IMG/VR virus record: IMGVR_UViG_3300017613_001674
Coordinates: 1-35,857 of that record
DNA from: a virus
Length of the DNA stretch: 35,857 bases
Strand: one strand, 5' to 3'
In this document: in pieces, positions 19,939 to 29,818 of the stretch
Layout: every line of letters begins with the position of its first letter
Position numbering within the stretch: position 1 is the first letter of the stretch
The notes under the pieces: model-generated
Seen by the model: only the letters and a program-made list of their open reading frames with translations
Told to the model about the DNA's origin: nothing
Databases searched by the model: none
Translations under genes and position numbers: made by a program

Positions 19939-20810
19939 ATTTGCCGTTCATTCCACGGACCGAATTACCACCTCGGTGGATTAGGTTTCTACACGATTCC
20001 CTAGTTCAGCACCTTCGAATCAATTTGGGCGTAGTTGGATTGCGAGAACATACAACTACTGAACGTGATGGAATTAACGCTCAAAACGGAGATTCGCTTT
20101 ACAACTCTACCTCTGGTAATCCTGAAGATTATTACCGTGCGCAGTGGGTGGGTCGTAATGGATTACCCACCCTCACGGAGGCTCAGAGGGATGCTCTAAC
20201 TCCTGCAAATGGTGACCAGATTTACAATTCCACTGCTGGCGAGGCTCAGATTTATGCCGGTGGGTCTTGGTATGAGCTTGGCGTCTATCCTAAGTGGACA
20301 GACTTATGTATGCCAACGCAAAGTTTTAAGACATCGGGGGTAACTGATCCAGACTGGGCTAATGTTACAGGTAACCTCTATGCTTGGGCGTTTGATGGTG
20401 GTGGCGCACGTGATGAGCGTGTGATGTTTGCAATGCAGATACCCCATTCGTGGGACGGCGTTACGGCCCTGCAACCACATGTGCATTGGGCTCCAAGTGA
20501 TGGTTCTAGTGGAAACGTCCGTTGGGGTTTTGAATATTCATGGGTTTCCTTAGACGGCGTATTTCCAGCGGCAACCACAATCTATGTTGAAGATGCCGCG
20601 GCCGAGGTAGCCAACACTCACCAGATTGCGAGCTTTGCGTCTATTGACGTAGGTAGTATTTCTGGGATGAGTAGTATGTTGCTTTGTAGTGTTTTCCGGC
20701 ATGCTACTCATGCTAACGACACGTATAACAACCAGGATGCGTTTTTGTTAGAGTTTGATGTGCACATAAAAATGGACGCTCTGGGAAGTACTTCAGAGTT
20801 TGTTAAGTGA
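19935..20810 (+). CDS. Tail protein with repeated N-GD-YNST motif
   Basis: The 291-residue product overlaps the gp10-like gene by 4 nt (ATGA) and sits where P22 has its needle gene. After a short start (MNLPFIPRTELPPRWIRFLHD) it carries two related segments: INAQNGDSLYNSTSGNPEDYY and ALTPANGDQIYNSTAGEAQIYAGGSWYELG, a pattern frequent in tail fibres. The C-terminal 170 residues contain IPHSWDGVTALQPHVHWAP and RWGFEYSWVS, a beta-sandwich common in tail or receptor-binding proteins. No coiled coil like gp26 is visible, so a fibre or tip protein is more likely than a classical needle. Confidence 0.7.
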   Translation: MNLPFIPRTELPPRWIRFLHDSLVQHLRINLGVVGLREHTTTERDGINAQNGDSLYNSTSGNPEDYYRAQWVGRNGLPTLTEAQRDALTPANGDQIYNSTAGEAQIYAGGSWYELGVYPKWTDLCMPTQSFKTSGVTDPDWANVTGNLYAWAFDGGGARDERVMFAMQIPHSWDGVTALQPHVHWAPSDGSSGNVRWGFEYSWVSLDGVFPAATTIYVEDAAAEVANTHQIASFASIDVGSISGMSSMLLCSVFRHATHANDTYNNQDAFLLEFDVHIKMDALGSTSEFVK

Positions 20811-20817
20811 GGCACTT

Positions 20818-21372
20818 ATGAGCGTAGCTGCGGCTGGGGTTAGACAGTCAAATAAACGGAAAAGGAATCGCAAACGCCGAGGCAAACTGACCGTGGCGGA
20901 GAAGCCGTGTCCTAAAATCCGAGTGACTGAAGCCGTGCTAGAGGATCTTCCTATAGTGGAGGATATGACTAGGCAAATGTTTGAAACCATGGACGTAGTG
21001 AAGGGCTATGGGGGGGTTAATAAAGAAAACGTTTATTCAGTGGGCGAAATGATAATCAAATCCCCACAGCATATAATACTAGCTGCTCGCACAAGCGACG
21101 GTCGTATTGTTGGCATGTTGATGCTTATGGAGGCCTCGGGGTTTGTTTTTGCCCAGAAAAAAGTGGCGCACGAAGTGGCGTGGTGGGTATACCCTAATGC
21201 CCGAAAAATGGGCGTCGGCGTTGCGTTGTTAAAGGCTGGCGAACAATGGGCTCGTTCTAATGGAATGGTGGCCATAATTATGAACGCTTTTCGTGAATCT
21301 CAAGATGTAGCGCGGTTGTATTTGAAAAACGGTTTTCGTTTGGCCGAGTCTTTATATAGCAAGGAGTTTTAA
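20818..21372 (+). CDS. GNAT-family N-acetyltransferase
   Basis: The ATG at 20818 has GAGGCACTT upstream. The 184-residue product has a strongly basic N-terminal extension (about residues 9-24, RQSNKRKRNRKRRGK) followed by a GNAT fold: RVTEAVLEDLPIVEDMTRQMF, then IILAARTSDGRIVGMLMLMEA, VAHEVAWWVYPNARKMGVGVALLKAGEQWARSNGM with a Q/RxxGxG/A-like acetyl-CoA loop (RKMGVGVAL), and DVARLYLKNGFRLAESLYSKE at the end. Acetyltransferases occur in this gene position in other P22-like phages. The acceptor is unknown: an ejection protein, a surface glycan or a host protein. Confidence 0.85.
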   Translation: MSVAAAGVRQSNKRKRNRKRRGKLTVAEKPCPKIRVTEAVLEDLPIVEDMTRQMFETMDVVKGYGGVNKENVYSVGEMIIKSPQHIILAARTSDGRIVGMLMLMEASGFVFAQKKVAHEVAWWVYPNARKMGVGVALLKAGEQWARSNGMVAIIMNAFRESQDVARLYLKNGFRLAESLYSKEF

Positions 21373-21373
21373 C

Positions 21374-23578
21374 ATGGCTACTGCAGCTATTGTAGCGGCT
21401 ATTGCCGCTTCTGCCGCCGCTGGGATTGGCGGAAATGTAATTGCTGCCAATGCGCAAGAAGAAGCGGCAGAAGACGCAATTAAGGCACAGCAAGAGGAAG
21501 CGGAGCGCGGTAGAAACACTTCTCGTATACAGGGGGGTAGGGCATCACACCACCTAGGAAGGGGAGGCCAGCTTGCAGTAAAGGCAGTAGAGGATTCTGG
21601 TGGTGAGGCTATTGAGATCCTGGGCCGATCTCAGTCTGACGCTATGGGGGCTCTACGCGAAGGTGGTAGGCGCGGGGTTGAGACTGCCACTACTGGTCAT
21701 ACCGATGCGCTTCATAGGATAGACCAGGCGGGTAGTGGCTCCCGTATAGGTAGCGCTGTAGCTAGAGATGAGTATGGGGACGAGCTTACTCGTGCGGAAG
21801 AAATGCGCCGGGAAAGCGCTGCTGAGTATGGGGACAATCTTGGTGATGCCCTCGGTACACAGCAAGACGTTGAAGACCAATTCCGCACAGACTCTACAGA
21901 GGCACTTGCCAAGGGCGATAAGGCTATCTCCGAATACGGAGATGCGCTAGGCGACGCTATCACCGGCCGTGAAGAAGGGCTGGACCTTTATGGCGCAGGG
22001 GCTAGGGGCGCCGAAGGTGCGATGCAGGAGGGGATTACTGGCTATGGAGAGGGTGTTAGTGGGGCTAGAGAGGACCTAGCTAGTGCGCTTGGCGCATACC
22101 AGGGGGCTGGTGGTAAAGCGCGGAAGGGTTTAGTAACCAAATCACGAAAAGCCGGCAGTACGCTTGAAGAAGGGTTGGGAGGCGCTGATACTGTACTTGG
22201 TGAAGGGCTGGCGGGGGCAAGACAAGATATTCGGGGAGGTATGGATCAAGCTCGAGCGGATATGGCCCCAGTCACAGATATGTCTGGGTACGCCGATCAA
22301 GCCGCCCAAGGGATCGAAGCTTATGACGTCGAAGGGCGTTTTGGTGAGCAGTCCAGACTTAATCAATTGTTGAATGACCCTGGTGGATATCTAGCGCAAG
22401 ACCCTGGATATCAATACCGACTACAACAAGGCGAGCAAGCAATCAATAGGGCCGCGGCCGCCCGTGGTGGTCGTGTTAGTGGACGTGCGTTGCAGGAATT
22501 GCAACGTCATGGCCAGGGCTTAGCGTCTCAGGAATTAGGGCAAGCGGCGGAAAGAGCACGAGCAGCTGATTTCCAAACACTTGCAGCCTTGACTAATCAG
22601 GGGGGGCGTACCGACCAAGCAGCACTTACGGCCCAAGGCATTCGAGCTGATTTGGGCAAGATGGGCCATGGTGCGCGGCAAACTCTTGCGGGAATGAGTC
22701 AAAGAGAGTCTGAGAAGCTAGCCGGCATGGAGCTTGGGGTATCTGGACAACAAGCTGAAAATGTCATGGGTACATCAGGAAAAAGGGCAGTAATGCAGCA
22801 AGAAATGGGGCGGGGCTTGGCTGACATAGCTATGAGAGAGGGGGAACAGGCTGGGGGGGTGCGCCGTGAAATGGCAGCACACAAAATGGAAGGCGCCAGA
22901 CATACCGCTGATATGCAGGCAGATCTAGCCGGTCAGCGACTCCGAACTGGTGAGGGCATGGGCCGGATGAAACAGGATATGGTCGACGCAGGAGTGGGTG
23001 ACGCCCGTCACTTGGCCGAACTTGGCCAACGAAACGTGGGTCAACGTCTTGGTGCTGCAGGGACAGTTGCTGATATAGGGGAGCGCCGTGGCGAGATGAA
23101 GATGACCGGCGCTGATAGACTAGCCGGGATCAATGAGAGGACGGCGGATTTGACACGAGAGAACGCCGCGGACTTACTTGCTTTTGATCAACACGGTATA
23201 TCAAGGGATTTAGCAACTGAGCTTACAGGCGCGGAAGCACGTAGAAGTATGGGCATAGACATTGCTAATCGGGAAATGGCTACGGGCCAAAACGTAGCTA
23301 CTTTGGGTGCAGACACCGGCGGGCGAATGGCCGGTTTGGTAGCTGGTCAAGGGACTGATCTTGCTAATATCCACATGAATACAGGCCAAGGTAGGGCGAA
23401 TGCAGAATTAGGTGTAGGCGGTCAAATGACAAGTCTTTCCCAGACCCTGATCCCACAGCTGTCAGCCGGGGTTCCATTTGCAGGTGGCACGGCCAGTGCC
23501 GTAGGGCAGGGTCTATCGGATTTAGGTCAAACTGCAATGCTTATGGCCATTATGGGTGGCACCCCCAGAACCCCATAG
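21374..23578 (+). CDS. Ejection (internal virion) protein 1, repeat-rich
   Basis: The 734-residue product begins with a hydrophobic Ala-rich segment (ATAAIVAAIAASAAAGIGGNVIAA) and continues as a long Ala/Gly/Gln/Arg-rich helical protein. EYGD-LGDA-like units recur around residues 135-200. A conserved block near 335-395 (LLNDPGGYLAQDPGYQYRL, INRAAAARGGRVSGRALQELQ) is typical of phage DNA-transfer proteins. From about 430 to 640 there are many short degenerate helical repeats. It is the first of three large genes in the place of P22 genes 7, 20 and 16, whose products are ejected to form a channel for DNA. It may insert in membranes through its N-terminus. Confidence 0.78.
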   Translation: MATAAIVAAIAASAAAGIGGNVIAANAQEEAAEDAIKAQQEEAERGRNTSRIQGGRASHHLGRGGQLAVKAVEDSGGEAIEILGRSQSDAMGALREGGRRGVETATTGHTDALHRIDQAGSGSRIGSAVARDEYGDELTRAEEMRRESAAEYGDNLGDALGTQQDVEDQFRTDSTEALAKGDKAISEYGDALGDAITGREEGLDLYGAGARGAEGAMQEGITGYGEGVSGAREDLASALGAYQGAGGKARKGLVTKSRKAGSTLEEGLGGADTVLGEGLAGARQDIRGGMDQARADMAPVTDMSGYADQAAQGIEAYDVEGRFGEQSRLNQLLNDPGGYLAQDPGYQYRLQQGEQAINRAAAARGGRVSGRALQELQRHGQGLASQELGQAAERARAADFQTLAALTNQGGRTDQAALTAQGIRADLGKMGHGARQTLAGMSQRESEKLAGMELGVSGQQAENVMGTSGKRAVMQQEMGRGLADIAMREGEQAGGVRREMAAHKMEGARHTADMQADLAGQRLRTGEGMGRMKQDMVDAGVGDARHLAELGQRNVGQRLGAAGTVADIGERRGEMKMTGADRLAGINERTADLTRENAADLLAFDQHGISRDLATELTGAEARRSMGIDIANREMATGQNVATLGADTGGRMAGLVAGQGTDLANIHMNTGQGRANAELGVGGQMTSLSQTLIPQLSAGVPFAGGTASAVGQGLSDLGQTAMLMAIMGGTPRTP

Positions 23579-23599
23579 AGTCTTCTATAGGAGAGTGAA

Positions 23600-24904
23600 A
23601 TGCCGGCATATCCATGGCAGAGAAAAGGGTGGACTCTGGCTGAGACCTTTATGATGGGTCAGCGTCTCAAATCCATGCAAATGGATATGGATGAGAAGCA
23701 ACGCCAGATTGATTTAATACCCAAGCGTGCAGAAGCTATGAAGGCGTATCAGGGCGGAGACCCATCCCAGCTTCAACTCATGGATCCAGAGCTTTATGGG
23801 AGGCTTGAGGATAGGCGTATCCAAGGTGAGAGGCGTGCTCAAGAAGGTGTGGATCGCAATCAGGCACTCGAAGCCAAAAAGCTACAGATGCTCGCCAGAA
23901 CAGTTCCTGCAGTCCAGCGCAACCCCGCAGCCTATCAAGGAGCTAGAGCTCATCTGTTGCAGTCTGGATTATTCAAGCCAGAAGAAATTCCAGATGAGTA
24001 CAACAAAGAACAGGTTGACCAGCTCGCAAGTGTGTTGCCTCAAATGGCTGGGACAGCTCCGCCACAGCAACAAGCACCAACCCTGCGTGACGCTGTTGAA
24101 AAACGTGCCTTTGTGAATTTCCGAGCTGAAAACCCAGGGGCAAGTCCGAAAATTGCTTTTGAAGATTCATCTTGGCCTCAACATATCGAAACCGCTAAGA
24201 GCGAACTGTTAACTCGGGCCAAAGCCGGCGCAACTCGATTAGATGTCCATACTGGCCCTGGCCGTCAAGAGCCAACGAAATCAGTAAAAAGCAAGCTTCA
24301 TAATATCATTGTGGATAATGCTCTGTTGGGTCCTCAAATAGCAAGAATCAAGTCTCGGGCAAAGCCCGAGATGTTCATGGCATTTCCCCAACTTAAAATG
24401 TTTACCTCAAAGTATGCGGCGTGGTTCAATCCGAAACTATTATCAAAAGATACAACAAAAGCGTTCGGAGCTAAAACCAAGCTGTTAGCCGATGTTGGTA
24501 AGGGTATGCTCGTCTTTCGGAAGTGGGCAACCGGTGTGGCTGGTGGTGAAAAGGAGATGGATCGGATTGAAGCGCTTATGCCGAGGAAAGAAGATGTGTG
24601 GCCGGAGTTTGTAGCCAAGTTAGAATTATGGGGGGAAGAAGTCAACACAAAGGTCCGATTGGCACAAAGGATTTTGTCTTCAGGTATACCTATCGATGAT
24701 CCACAATTTGAAAACGATATGTTTATGGCAATAGCGGAGGGTGATGAAGGTCGAAGCCGTGAAGATATTGAAAGAAGACTAGTAACCCTTGATAAAAAGC
24801 ATAAAGGCGACCGAAAGAAGACAGTCGAAATCATGATAGGTGAGGGGTATTTCAACGAAGACACCGAGGATCAAGCACGTGCCTTGTTACGAATGGGGCC
24901 ATAA
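23600..24904 (+). CDS. Ejection protein 2 candidate
   Basis: The 434-residue product begins MPAYPWQRKGWTLAETFMMGQRLKSMQMDMDEKQRQIDLIPKRAEAMKAYQGGDPSQLQLMDPELYGRL. That is the helical N-terminal pattern often seen in phage injection proteins (a coiled segment, then short helices with PELYG). No enzyme motif was recognised. AGGAGAG precedes the ATG. It is flanked by the repeat-rich ejection protein and the 843-residue protein, and its position corresponds to P22 gene 20. Function is inferred from position and composition. Confidence 0.65.
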   Translation: MPAYPWQRKGWTLAETFMMGQRLKSMQMDMDEKQRQIDLIPKRAEAMKAYQGGDPSQLQLMDPELYGRLEDRRIQGERRAQEGVDRNQALEAKKLQMLARTVPAVQRNPAAYQGARAHLLQSGLFKPEEIPDEYNKEQVDQLASVLPQMAGTAPPQQQAPTLRDAVEKRAFVNFRAENPGASPKIAFEDSSWPQHIETAKSELLTRAKAGATRLDVHTGPGRQEPTKSVKSKLHNIIVDNALLGPQIARIKSRAKPEMFMAFPQLKMFTSKYAAWFNPKLLSKDTTKAFGAKTKLLADVGKGMLVFRKWATGVAGGEKEMDRIEALMPRKEDVWPEFVAKLELWGEEVNTKVRLAQRILSSGIPIDDPQFENDMFMAIAEGDEGRSREDIERRLVTLDKKHKGDRKKTVEIMIGEGYFNEDTEDQARALLRMGP

Positions 24905-27436
24905 ATGGGCGACATATTAAACGACTGGCGTAGAGTACAGGCTGGTGACATCCCGCCCGTTACTTTGGAAGAACGGGTCCGGGAAACCTACGGTCAAAGT
25001 CGAAACGACCAGATCCAATTTATACTTGAGAAGCGAGCTAATGACCTTATCTATGGCGAGGGTGCGGAAGTAGAAATTCTCTACGGTGGTGAGCGAACCA
25101 AGAAAGTAAAAGAGGCTCGCCCCGGAGACACGACTGCAGTTACTCAAAAGAAAGTCCCGGTAATTGATACCGACCCTGAACTCGGCACACCCATCGGTCT
25201 GCGGGTAAAACAGACTGGCGACCGTTCGTCTGTTCCTGCGGGTGACATCTTAATCGAACATGATTCGGACCTTCAAGAGAAGGTGTCTCAGGTTGTAGAG
25301 CAAAGACAGAATCTGTTACGGGACATACGAGATTCGGGTGAGAAGCTGTCTTATGGTGCACGGCTAGAACCGGGTGGAAAAACAACGAGAGCCGGCTATC
25401 TAGGAAACCTCAGAGATGAGTATGGGAAAGACAACGTTAAAGAAATCGGTGACGATGAGGACCATGTAGTCGTTCTTCGCAAAGGACAGCCTCCTGCACT
25501 TGCGGATGTCCGTGGTGGATGGGCAGGGCTTGAAATTGCAGACACAGCGGATATTAGTGGTGACATAGGCGAATCGGCAGCGGCTCTTGGTGGGCATGCT
25601 GTGGCACAATATCTTACGAGACGTGGTGGCCGAGGACTTGGAAAAACCGCAACAACCGGTTTGGGCGGAGCGATTGATACGGCTGCGGCTGTAGGTCGAC
25701 AGCTGGTTAGTGGGCAGCTTCCGGGTGAAGATTACCCTGGTCAGTCAGTAGGCGAGTCTCTCCCTGAACGGGCCGGTCAAGCATTGGTTACAGGACTTGG
25801 TGGTGTCGTCGGAGATGTCGCAGCAAAGAAGGTTTTAGGCCCATTGGCTAAACGTGTCCGTTTGTTAGCTGGTCAACGATATGCTCATAGATTGGCCAAG
25901 GCCAAACAAGAGGAAGTAGCGAATCTCACAAGTGGGAAAAAAGTAGGTGAGTTTCTAGCAGAGTCTCAAGAAGTTGAGAAAGAGATTGGTGAACTTGCAG
26001 GACGTCAGACTAGCATGTCACTTGGGCAGGCTACTGGTGAAGAAGCTGCACTAGTTCAAGAGTTTTCCATTGCCGGCAAGACCGGCAAAGGCCGCACGGA
26101 GATTATCAAGCAGCAAAAGAAACGACTCGAAGACGGCGCAACGGCACTTGATGCTCTGACTGCGATGGTAGCCAAAGACCCAGAGATGTTGGGGGACGGC
26201 GCTGTTTCCCAGCAACTTGCTGATAGCTCTAAGCAATATATTAATTCAATTGAAACCTTGCGAAGCACAAGGGCTGTTCCGCTGTATGAACAAGTCGAAA
26301 AAACTACTGGAAACCTGTTTACGGCCAAACCTGTTACTGACCAGGCATTTCAAATCATAGAAGACTATGGTCGCTTTGATGGCGTTCAGGGCAAGATGCA
26401 AAAGGCCATTAAGTTCTTAAATAGTCGAAAAGCCAAAAACGGGAGATTATCAATCCAGAGTTTGAATCAGGAGCGACGCAAGTGGAGTCTTATTGCTGCA
26501 GGTAAGGGCAAGGTAAGTCGGGACATGAGTCCGGCTGAGAACGTCGCTGCGGGTGCTAGAATGTTGTCGGCTATTGATGACAGCATGGATCAAGCCGCTA
26601 AACAATACTCAACCACAGCGGGCGCGGCAAGTGAGGCCCTTCAGGCTGCGAACCACATTTGGTCAACATATACTCGAGAGATCGACAATTTCATGGGCAG
26701 AACCAAGGGCTCGAGAAAGCTCGGCCTGGCTGCCAAGGTTATGGGCCTTTCTGAGGCTGGTGATGACGCAGCTGTTATTGCTGCTCTTGATCGGGCTCCT
26801 CCGAAACAAGTCGGGGCGATGCTGACTGCTATAGAAAAGCTGCCGGCGGGCGCTGGCACAGCGCAACAAGTTCGTGCTCGGTTGATGCAGCGTTCTTTTG
26901 AGACTGCAGGTCACTATCGTCACGATGACCCGCTTGGAGTTGGCGAACGCGTATCAAAGACGATGGCCCCGAAAGAACTTGCCGACGCTATAGAGCGGCG
27001 TGGCGAATTGTTTAGCGAGCTATTTAAAAAACAACCTCAAATGCGAAACAAGCTCAAAGCAATTACACGGTTTTACGACAGGATTGCCCAAGGGCCACAA
27101 GTGCCGGGGTCGCAAACTGCACCCGGCTGGGCAGATATGAAGATTGTGGACGAGGTTTCACGTCGTGGATTGATTGAGTCACTTAGCGAAAAGGGCCAAC
27201 GTTTTGCTGGCGCATTAATTAAACGGTCTTTGCAAGCAGGCGATATGGTGGCATTTAGCACGGAAGAAATTGCCAGATTAGCAAGCACGACTGAGGGGGT
27301 TAATTCGATGTATGCTTTAGCCTCTGCACAAGCCAACCCTTTCCGTGCGCGTGCTGTAGAAAAAGGTGCTCGTGCCCTGGCTCACATGGTTACGATTCTA
27401 AGTCGCGAGGACATTCTGGAGGAGGACGATCAATGA
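24905..27436 (+). CDS. Ejection protein 3 candidate (largest virion protein)
   Basis: The 843-residue product starts directly after the previous stop. The N-terminal 200 residues are mixed alpha/beta (GDILIEHDSDLQEKVSQVVEQRQNLLRDIRDSG). Residues about 215-310 are Gly/Ala-rich and could contact membranes (GRGLGKTATTGLGGAIDTAAAVG). The rest is long and helical (ANHIWSTYTREIDNFMGRTKG, AVIAALDRAPPKQVGAMLTAIEKL). No lysozyme or transglycosylase active site was found. It corresponds in position to P22 gene 16. It overlaps the tailspike start by 4 nt. Confidence 0.65.
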   Translation: MGDILNDWRRVQAGDIPPVTLEERVRETYGQSRNDQIQFILEKRANDLIYGEGAEVEILYGGERTKKVKEARPGDTTAVTQKKVPVIDTDPELGTPIGLRVKQTGDRSSVPAGDILIEHDSDLQEKVSQVVEQRQNLLRDIRDSGEKLSYGARLEPGGKTTRAGYLGNLRDEYGKDNVKEIGDDEDHVVVLRKGQPPALADVRGGWAGLEIADTADISGDIGESAAALGGHAVAQYLTRRGGRGLGKTATTGLGGAIDTAAAVGRQLVSGQLPGEDYPGQSVGESLPERAGQALVTGLGGVVGDVAAKKVLGPLAKRVRLLAGQRYAHRLAKAKQEEVANLTSGKKVGEFLAESQEVEKEIGELAGRQTSMSLGQATGEEAALVQEFSIAGKTGKGRTEIIKQQKKRLEDGATALDALTAMVAKDPEMLGDGAVSQQLADSSKQYINSIETLRSTRAVPLYEQVEKTTGNLFTAKPVTDQAFQIIEDYGRFDGVQGKMQKAIKFLNSRKAKNGRLSIQSLNQERRKWSLIAAGKGKVSRDMSPAENVAAGARMLSAIDDSMDQAAKQYSTTAGAASEALQAANHIWSTYTREIDNFMGRTKGSRKLGLAAKVMGLSEAGDDAAVIAALDRAPPKQVGAMLTAIEKLPAGAGTAQQVRARLMQRSFETAGHYRHDDPLGVGERVSKTMAPKELADAIERRGELFSELFKKQPQMRNKLKAITRFYDRIAQGPQVPGSQTAPGWADMKIVDEVSRRGLIESLSEKGQRFAGALIKRSLQAGDMVAFSTEEIARLASTTEGVNSMYALASAQANPFRARAVEKGARALAHMVTILSREDILEEDDQ

Positions 27437-29808
27437 GACTCTTGTCAGCCATCACGCTAGCTTGTTGTCTGGCTTTAGCTCCATCTGTTTCTCCGGCAGC
27501 TTCGTTGCCTGTTTTGAGATACCAAGCCCTTGATAGTGATGGGACAGCAATCGCTGGGGCTCAGCTATTCTTTTATGAGGCTGGTACTTCAACCCCATTG
27601 GCTACATATTCCGATGAAGCTCTCGCAAGTGCAAATGCTAATCCTGTTGTTGCAAATGGGAGTGGGTATTTTGGTGAAATCTATTTAAAGACGGATCAAG
27701 AATACAAAGTTGTTTTAAAAGATGCCGACGATGTTATTCAATACACTGTCGACGATATTGACGCGGCGTTACTTAGCGGCACGCTCAATACACGAGTAAA
27801 GCAGATTGCCAGTAACCCGTTAGATTATAGAGACGCTGTTGGCGATGGCGTGGCCGATGAGTATCTCGCTGTTCAAGATGCAATCGATAACGCTACTGGC
27901 GTTGTGGATTTACTTGGTAAGACATTTCGCTGCGATAGCCAAATTACGCTAGCCAGTAACATCACACTGCGTAACGGCACACTCGACTTTTCGAATTCCA
28001 CCGATAGTGAGCACATTGTTGTGCAGGGGACACTCGAAGCGGCTGTAGCTTTAACAGCCTCTAATAATGCAGATAATTTTACCGTGGCATCGGTATCAGG
28101 TCTCTCGGCTCAAGATTGGCTATATTTGTATTCAACTACTGTTTGGTCGTCGGGCGTCACTCTCGGTGAACTTTTGCAAATATGGTATATTACAGGGTCT
28201 GATATTTACACGAAAAACATCGAAGGTGGGGCGACAGTTTACACTGTTGCTACAAGCGGCAATATCCGCAAGATGACTGCGGTTGATCACGTCACGATGG
28301 AAAATCTCAATTTGACCATGTCTTCAACCGGATCAAGTTCTGGAATCTATATCGATAACGCATCTAATGTTGTTGTGCGCAATGTTATATTCTCCTCTGT
28401 TGGAGATACAGCTGTTGAAATCAAAAGAGCTGCAAATGTGATTATTGATGACTGCATTATCGGGTTAGTTAAAAACGGTGGTTATGGTGTAAATATATCT
28501 GGGACTGCAGTGAATATTAGAATTCAAGATTCTATTATACAGTTTGTCGGGACAGATGCAGGTGCTGCCGCAGGCATATATGTCCAAGGAGAGACGGCCG
28601 GCCAGGCTAGAGATATCTGGATCGAAAACAACACAATCATTGGCCATTCAACTGGGGCCATGGTGGACATAGGCCCAAGTGCTGAGTTTGTGTTTGTTAA
28701 CGATAATGTCATTGAAGGGGCTGTAAAATCTGGGGGTGCGGCACCTGTCAACGGTGTTCGGGTACAATCACCGAACTTCGTAATAGATGGTAATCGTATT
28801 GGCCACACTAGCGGAGACGGGGTTGCCACAGATTCTGATACCGTTACGTTTGCCTCGTCCACGACTCAGCAAGGGATTGTGTCCAATAATAGATTTAGCA
28901 ACACTGGCGGCTCGGCAATAGATTTTGATGGTGCGAGCGGGGCTGACTTATTGGGCGCTCAGATTATTGGCAATATAATACATACCACAAGTAAGCATGG
29001 TATTGAAGCGAGAGCCAATGATATTATTGTTGCGGACAACACAATATATGACCCTCTGTACCATGGCATGGTATTCGCAGATTCTAGTAATGTATCCATT
29101 ACGGGGAATATTATTTCGGGTGTAGATGCCAATAACTCTTACTGCGTTCACGTGGATTCAAACGTGGACGTTATTTCCCATATTGCAATAACAGATAATA
29201 TATTTTCTCGAGACGATGATTTGGAATCCAATATATATCTTGGCCCAAACGTATCTGCCGCTGTGGTAACGTCCAATGTGTTTATTAATGGCCAATATGG
29301 TATTGCAATAGATTCTTCAGAGGTCGCCGACATTATTCTTGCGGATAATGTTTATTCCGGGATGAGTTTAGGTGCGATTGTTGGAGATGAAGCGGGGTTT
29401 GACGGATTGCAGCAACACTTTGTCGCGCGCGCGACATTTGACCCGTCTTCTAGCTCTTCAGAACGGACAATAGGAGTACACACTTCATCTTTTCGATTAC
29501 CAGACAATGCCGTTGTAATTCGAGCATGGTATGATGTGATCACGACATTCACATCAGCCGCCGACACAGCAACGATATCTATTGGCATCGCCACAAATCA
29601 TGTGGCCGGTATTGTTTCAGCTATTGCTATTAATGATGGTTCAAATCCATGGGATGTTGGGCTTCACGAAGGCATACAGGATGGCACTGCGGCAGCCGCT
29701 ACGACCAAAACAACTTCAGGTTCTCGGTCAATAGATTTCACGGTTGCTGGCCAAGTACTGACTGCAGGCAAACTAGTTCTCTTTCTTGAGTATGTAATCT
29801 CCGACTAA
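27433..29808 (+). CDS. Tailspike with right-handed beta-helix and Sec-type signal peptide
   Basis: The 791-residue product begins with an apparent cleavable signal (MRLLSAITLACCLALAPSV, cleavage near SPAAS). Next comes a tail-associated domain (about 27-115: LPVLRYQALDSDGTAIAGAQLFFYEAGTSTPLATY, VVANGSGYFGEIYLKTDQEYKVVL) common at the start of phage tail fibres. From about 150 to 650 it has pectate-lyase-like beta-helix coils with repeated N-x-I/V-x-x-N-x-I patterns (NVVVRNVIFSS, NVIIDDCIIGL, DIWIENNTIIG, NVSITGNIISG). A C-terminal beta domain follows. It should bind or cleave a surface polysaccharide. The export signal is unexpected for a virion protein. Confidence 0.85.
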   Translation: MRLLSAITLACCLALAPSVSPAASLPVLRYQALDSDGTAIAGAQLFFYEAGTSTPLATYSDEALASANANPVVANGSGYFGEIYLKTDQEYKVVLKDADDVIQYTVDDIDAALLSGTLNTRVKQIASNPLDYRDAVGDGVADEYLAVQDAIDNATGVVDLLGKTFRCDSQITLASNITLRNGTLDFSNSTDSEHIVVQGTLEAAVALTASNNADNFTVASVSGLSAQDWLYLYSTTVWSSGVTLGELLQIWYITGSDIYTKNIEGGATVYTVATSGNIRKMTAVDHVTMENLNLTMSSTGSSSGIYIDNASNVVVRNVIFSSVGDTAVEIKRAANVIIDDCIIGLVKNGGYGVNISGTAVNIRIQDSIIQFVGTDAGAAAGIYVQGETAGQARDIWIENNTIIGHSTGAMVDIGPSAEFVFVNDNVIEGAVKSGGAAPVNGVRVQSPNFVIDGNRIGHTSGDGVATDSDTVTFASSTTQQGIVSNNRFSNTGGSAIDFDGASGADLLGAQIIGNIIHTTSKHGIEARANDIIVADNTIYDPLYHGMVFADSSNVSITGNIISGVDANNSYCVHVDSNVDVISHIAITDNIFSRDDDLESNIYLGPNVSAAVVTSNVFINGQYGIAIDSSEVADIILADNVYSGMSLGAIVGDEAGFDGLQQHFVARATFDPSSSSSERTIGVHTSSFRLPDNAVVIRAWYDVITTFTSAADTATISIGIATNHVAGIVSAIAINDGSNPWDVGLHEGIQDGTAAAATTKTTSGSRSIDFTVAGQVLTAGKLVLFLEYVISD

Positions 29809-29818
29809 GGGGTAGACG

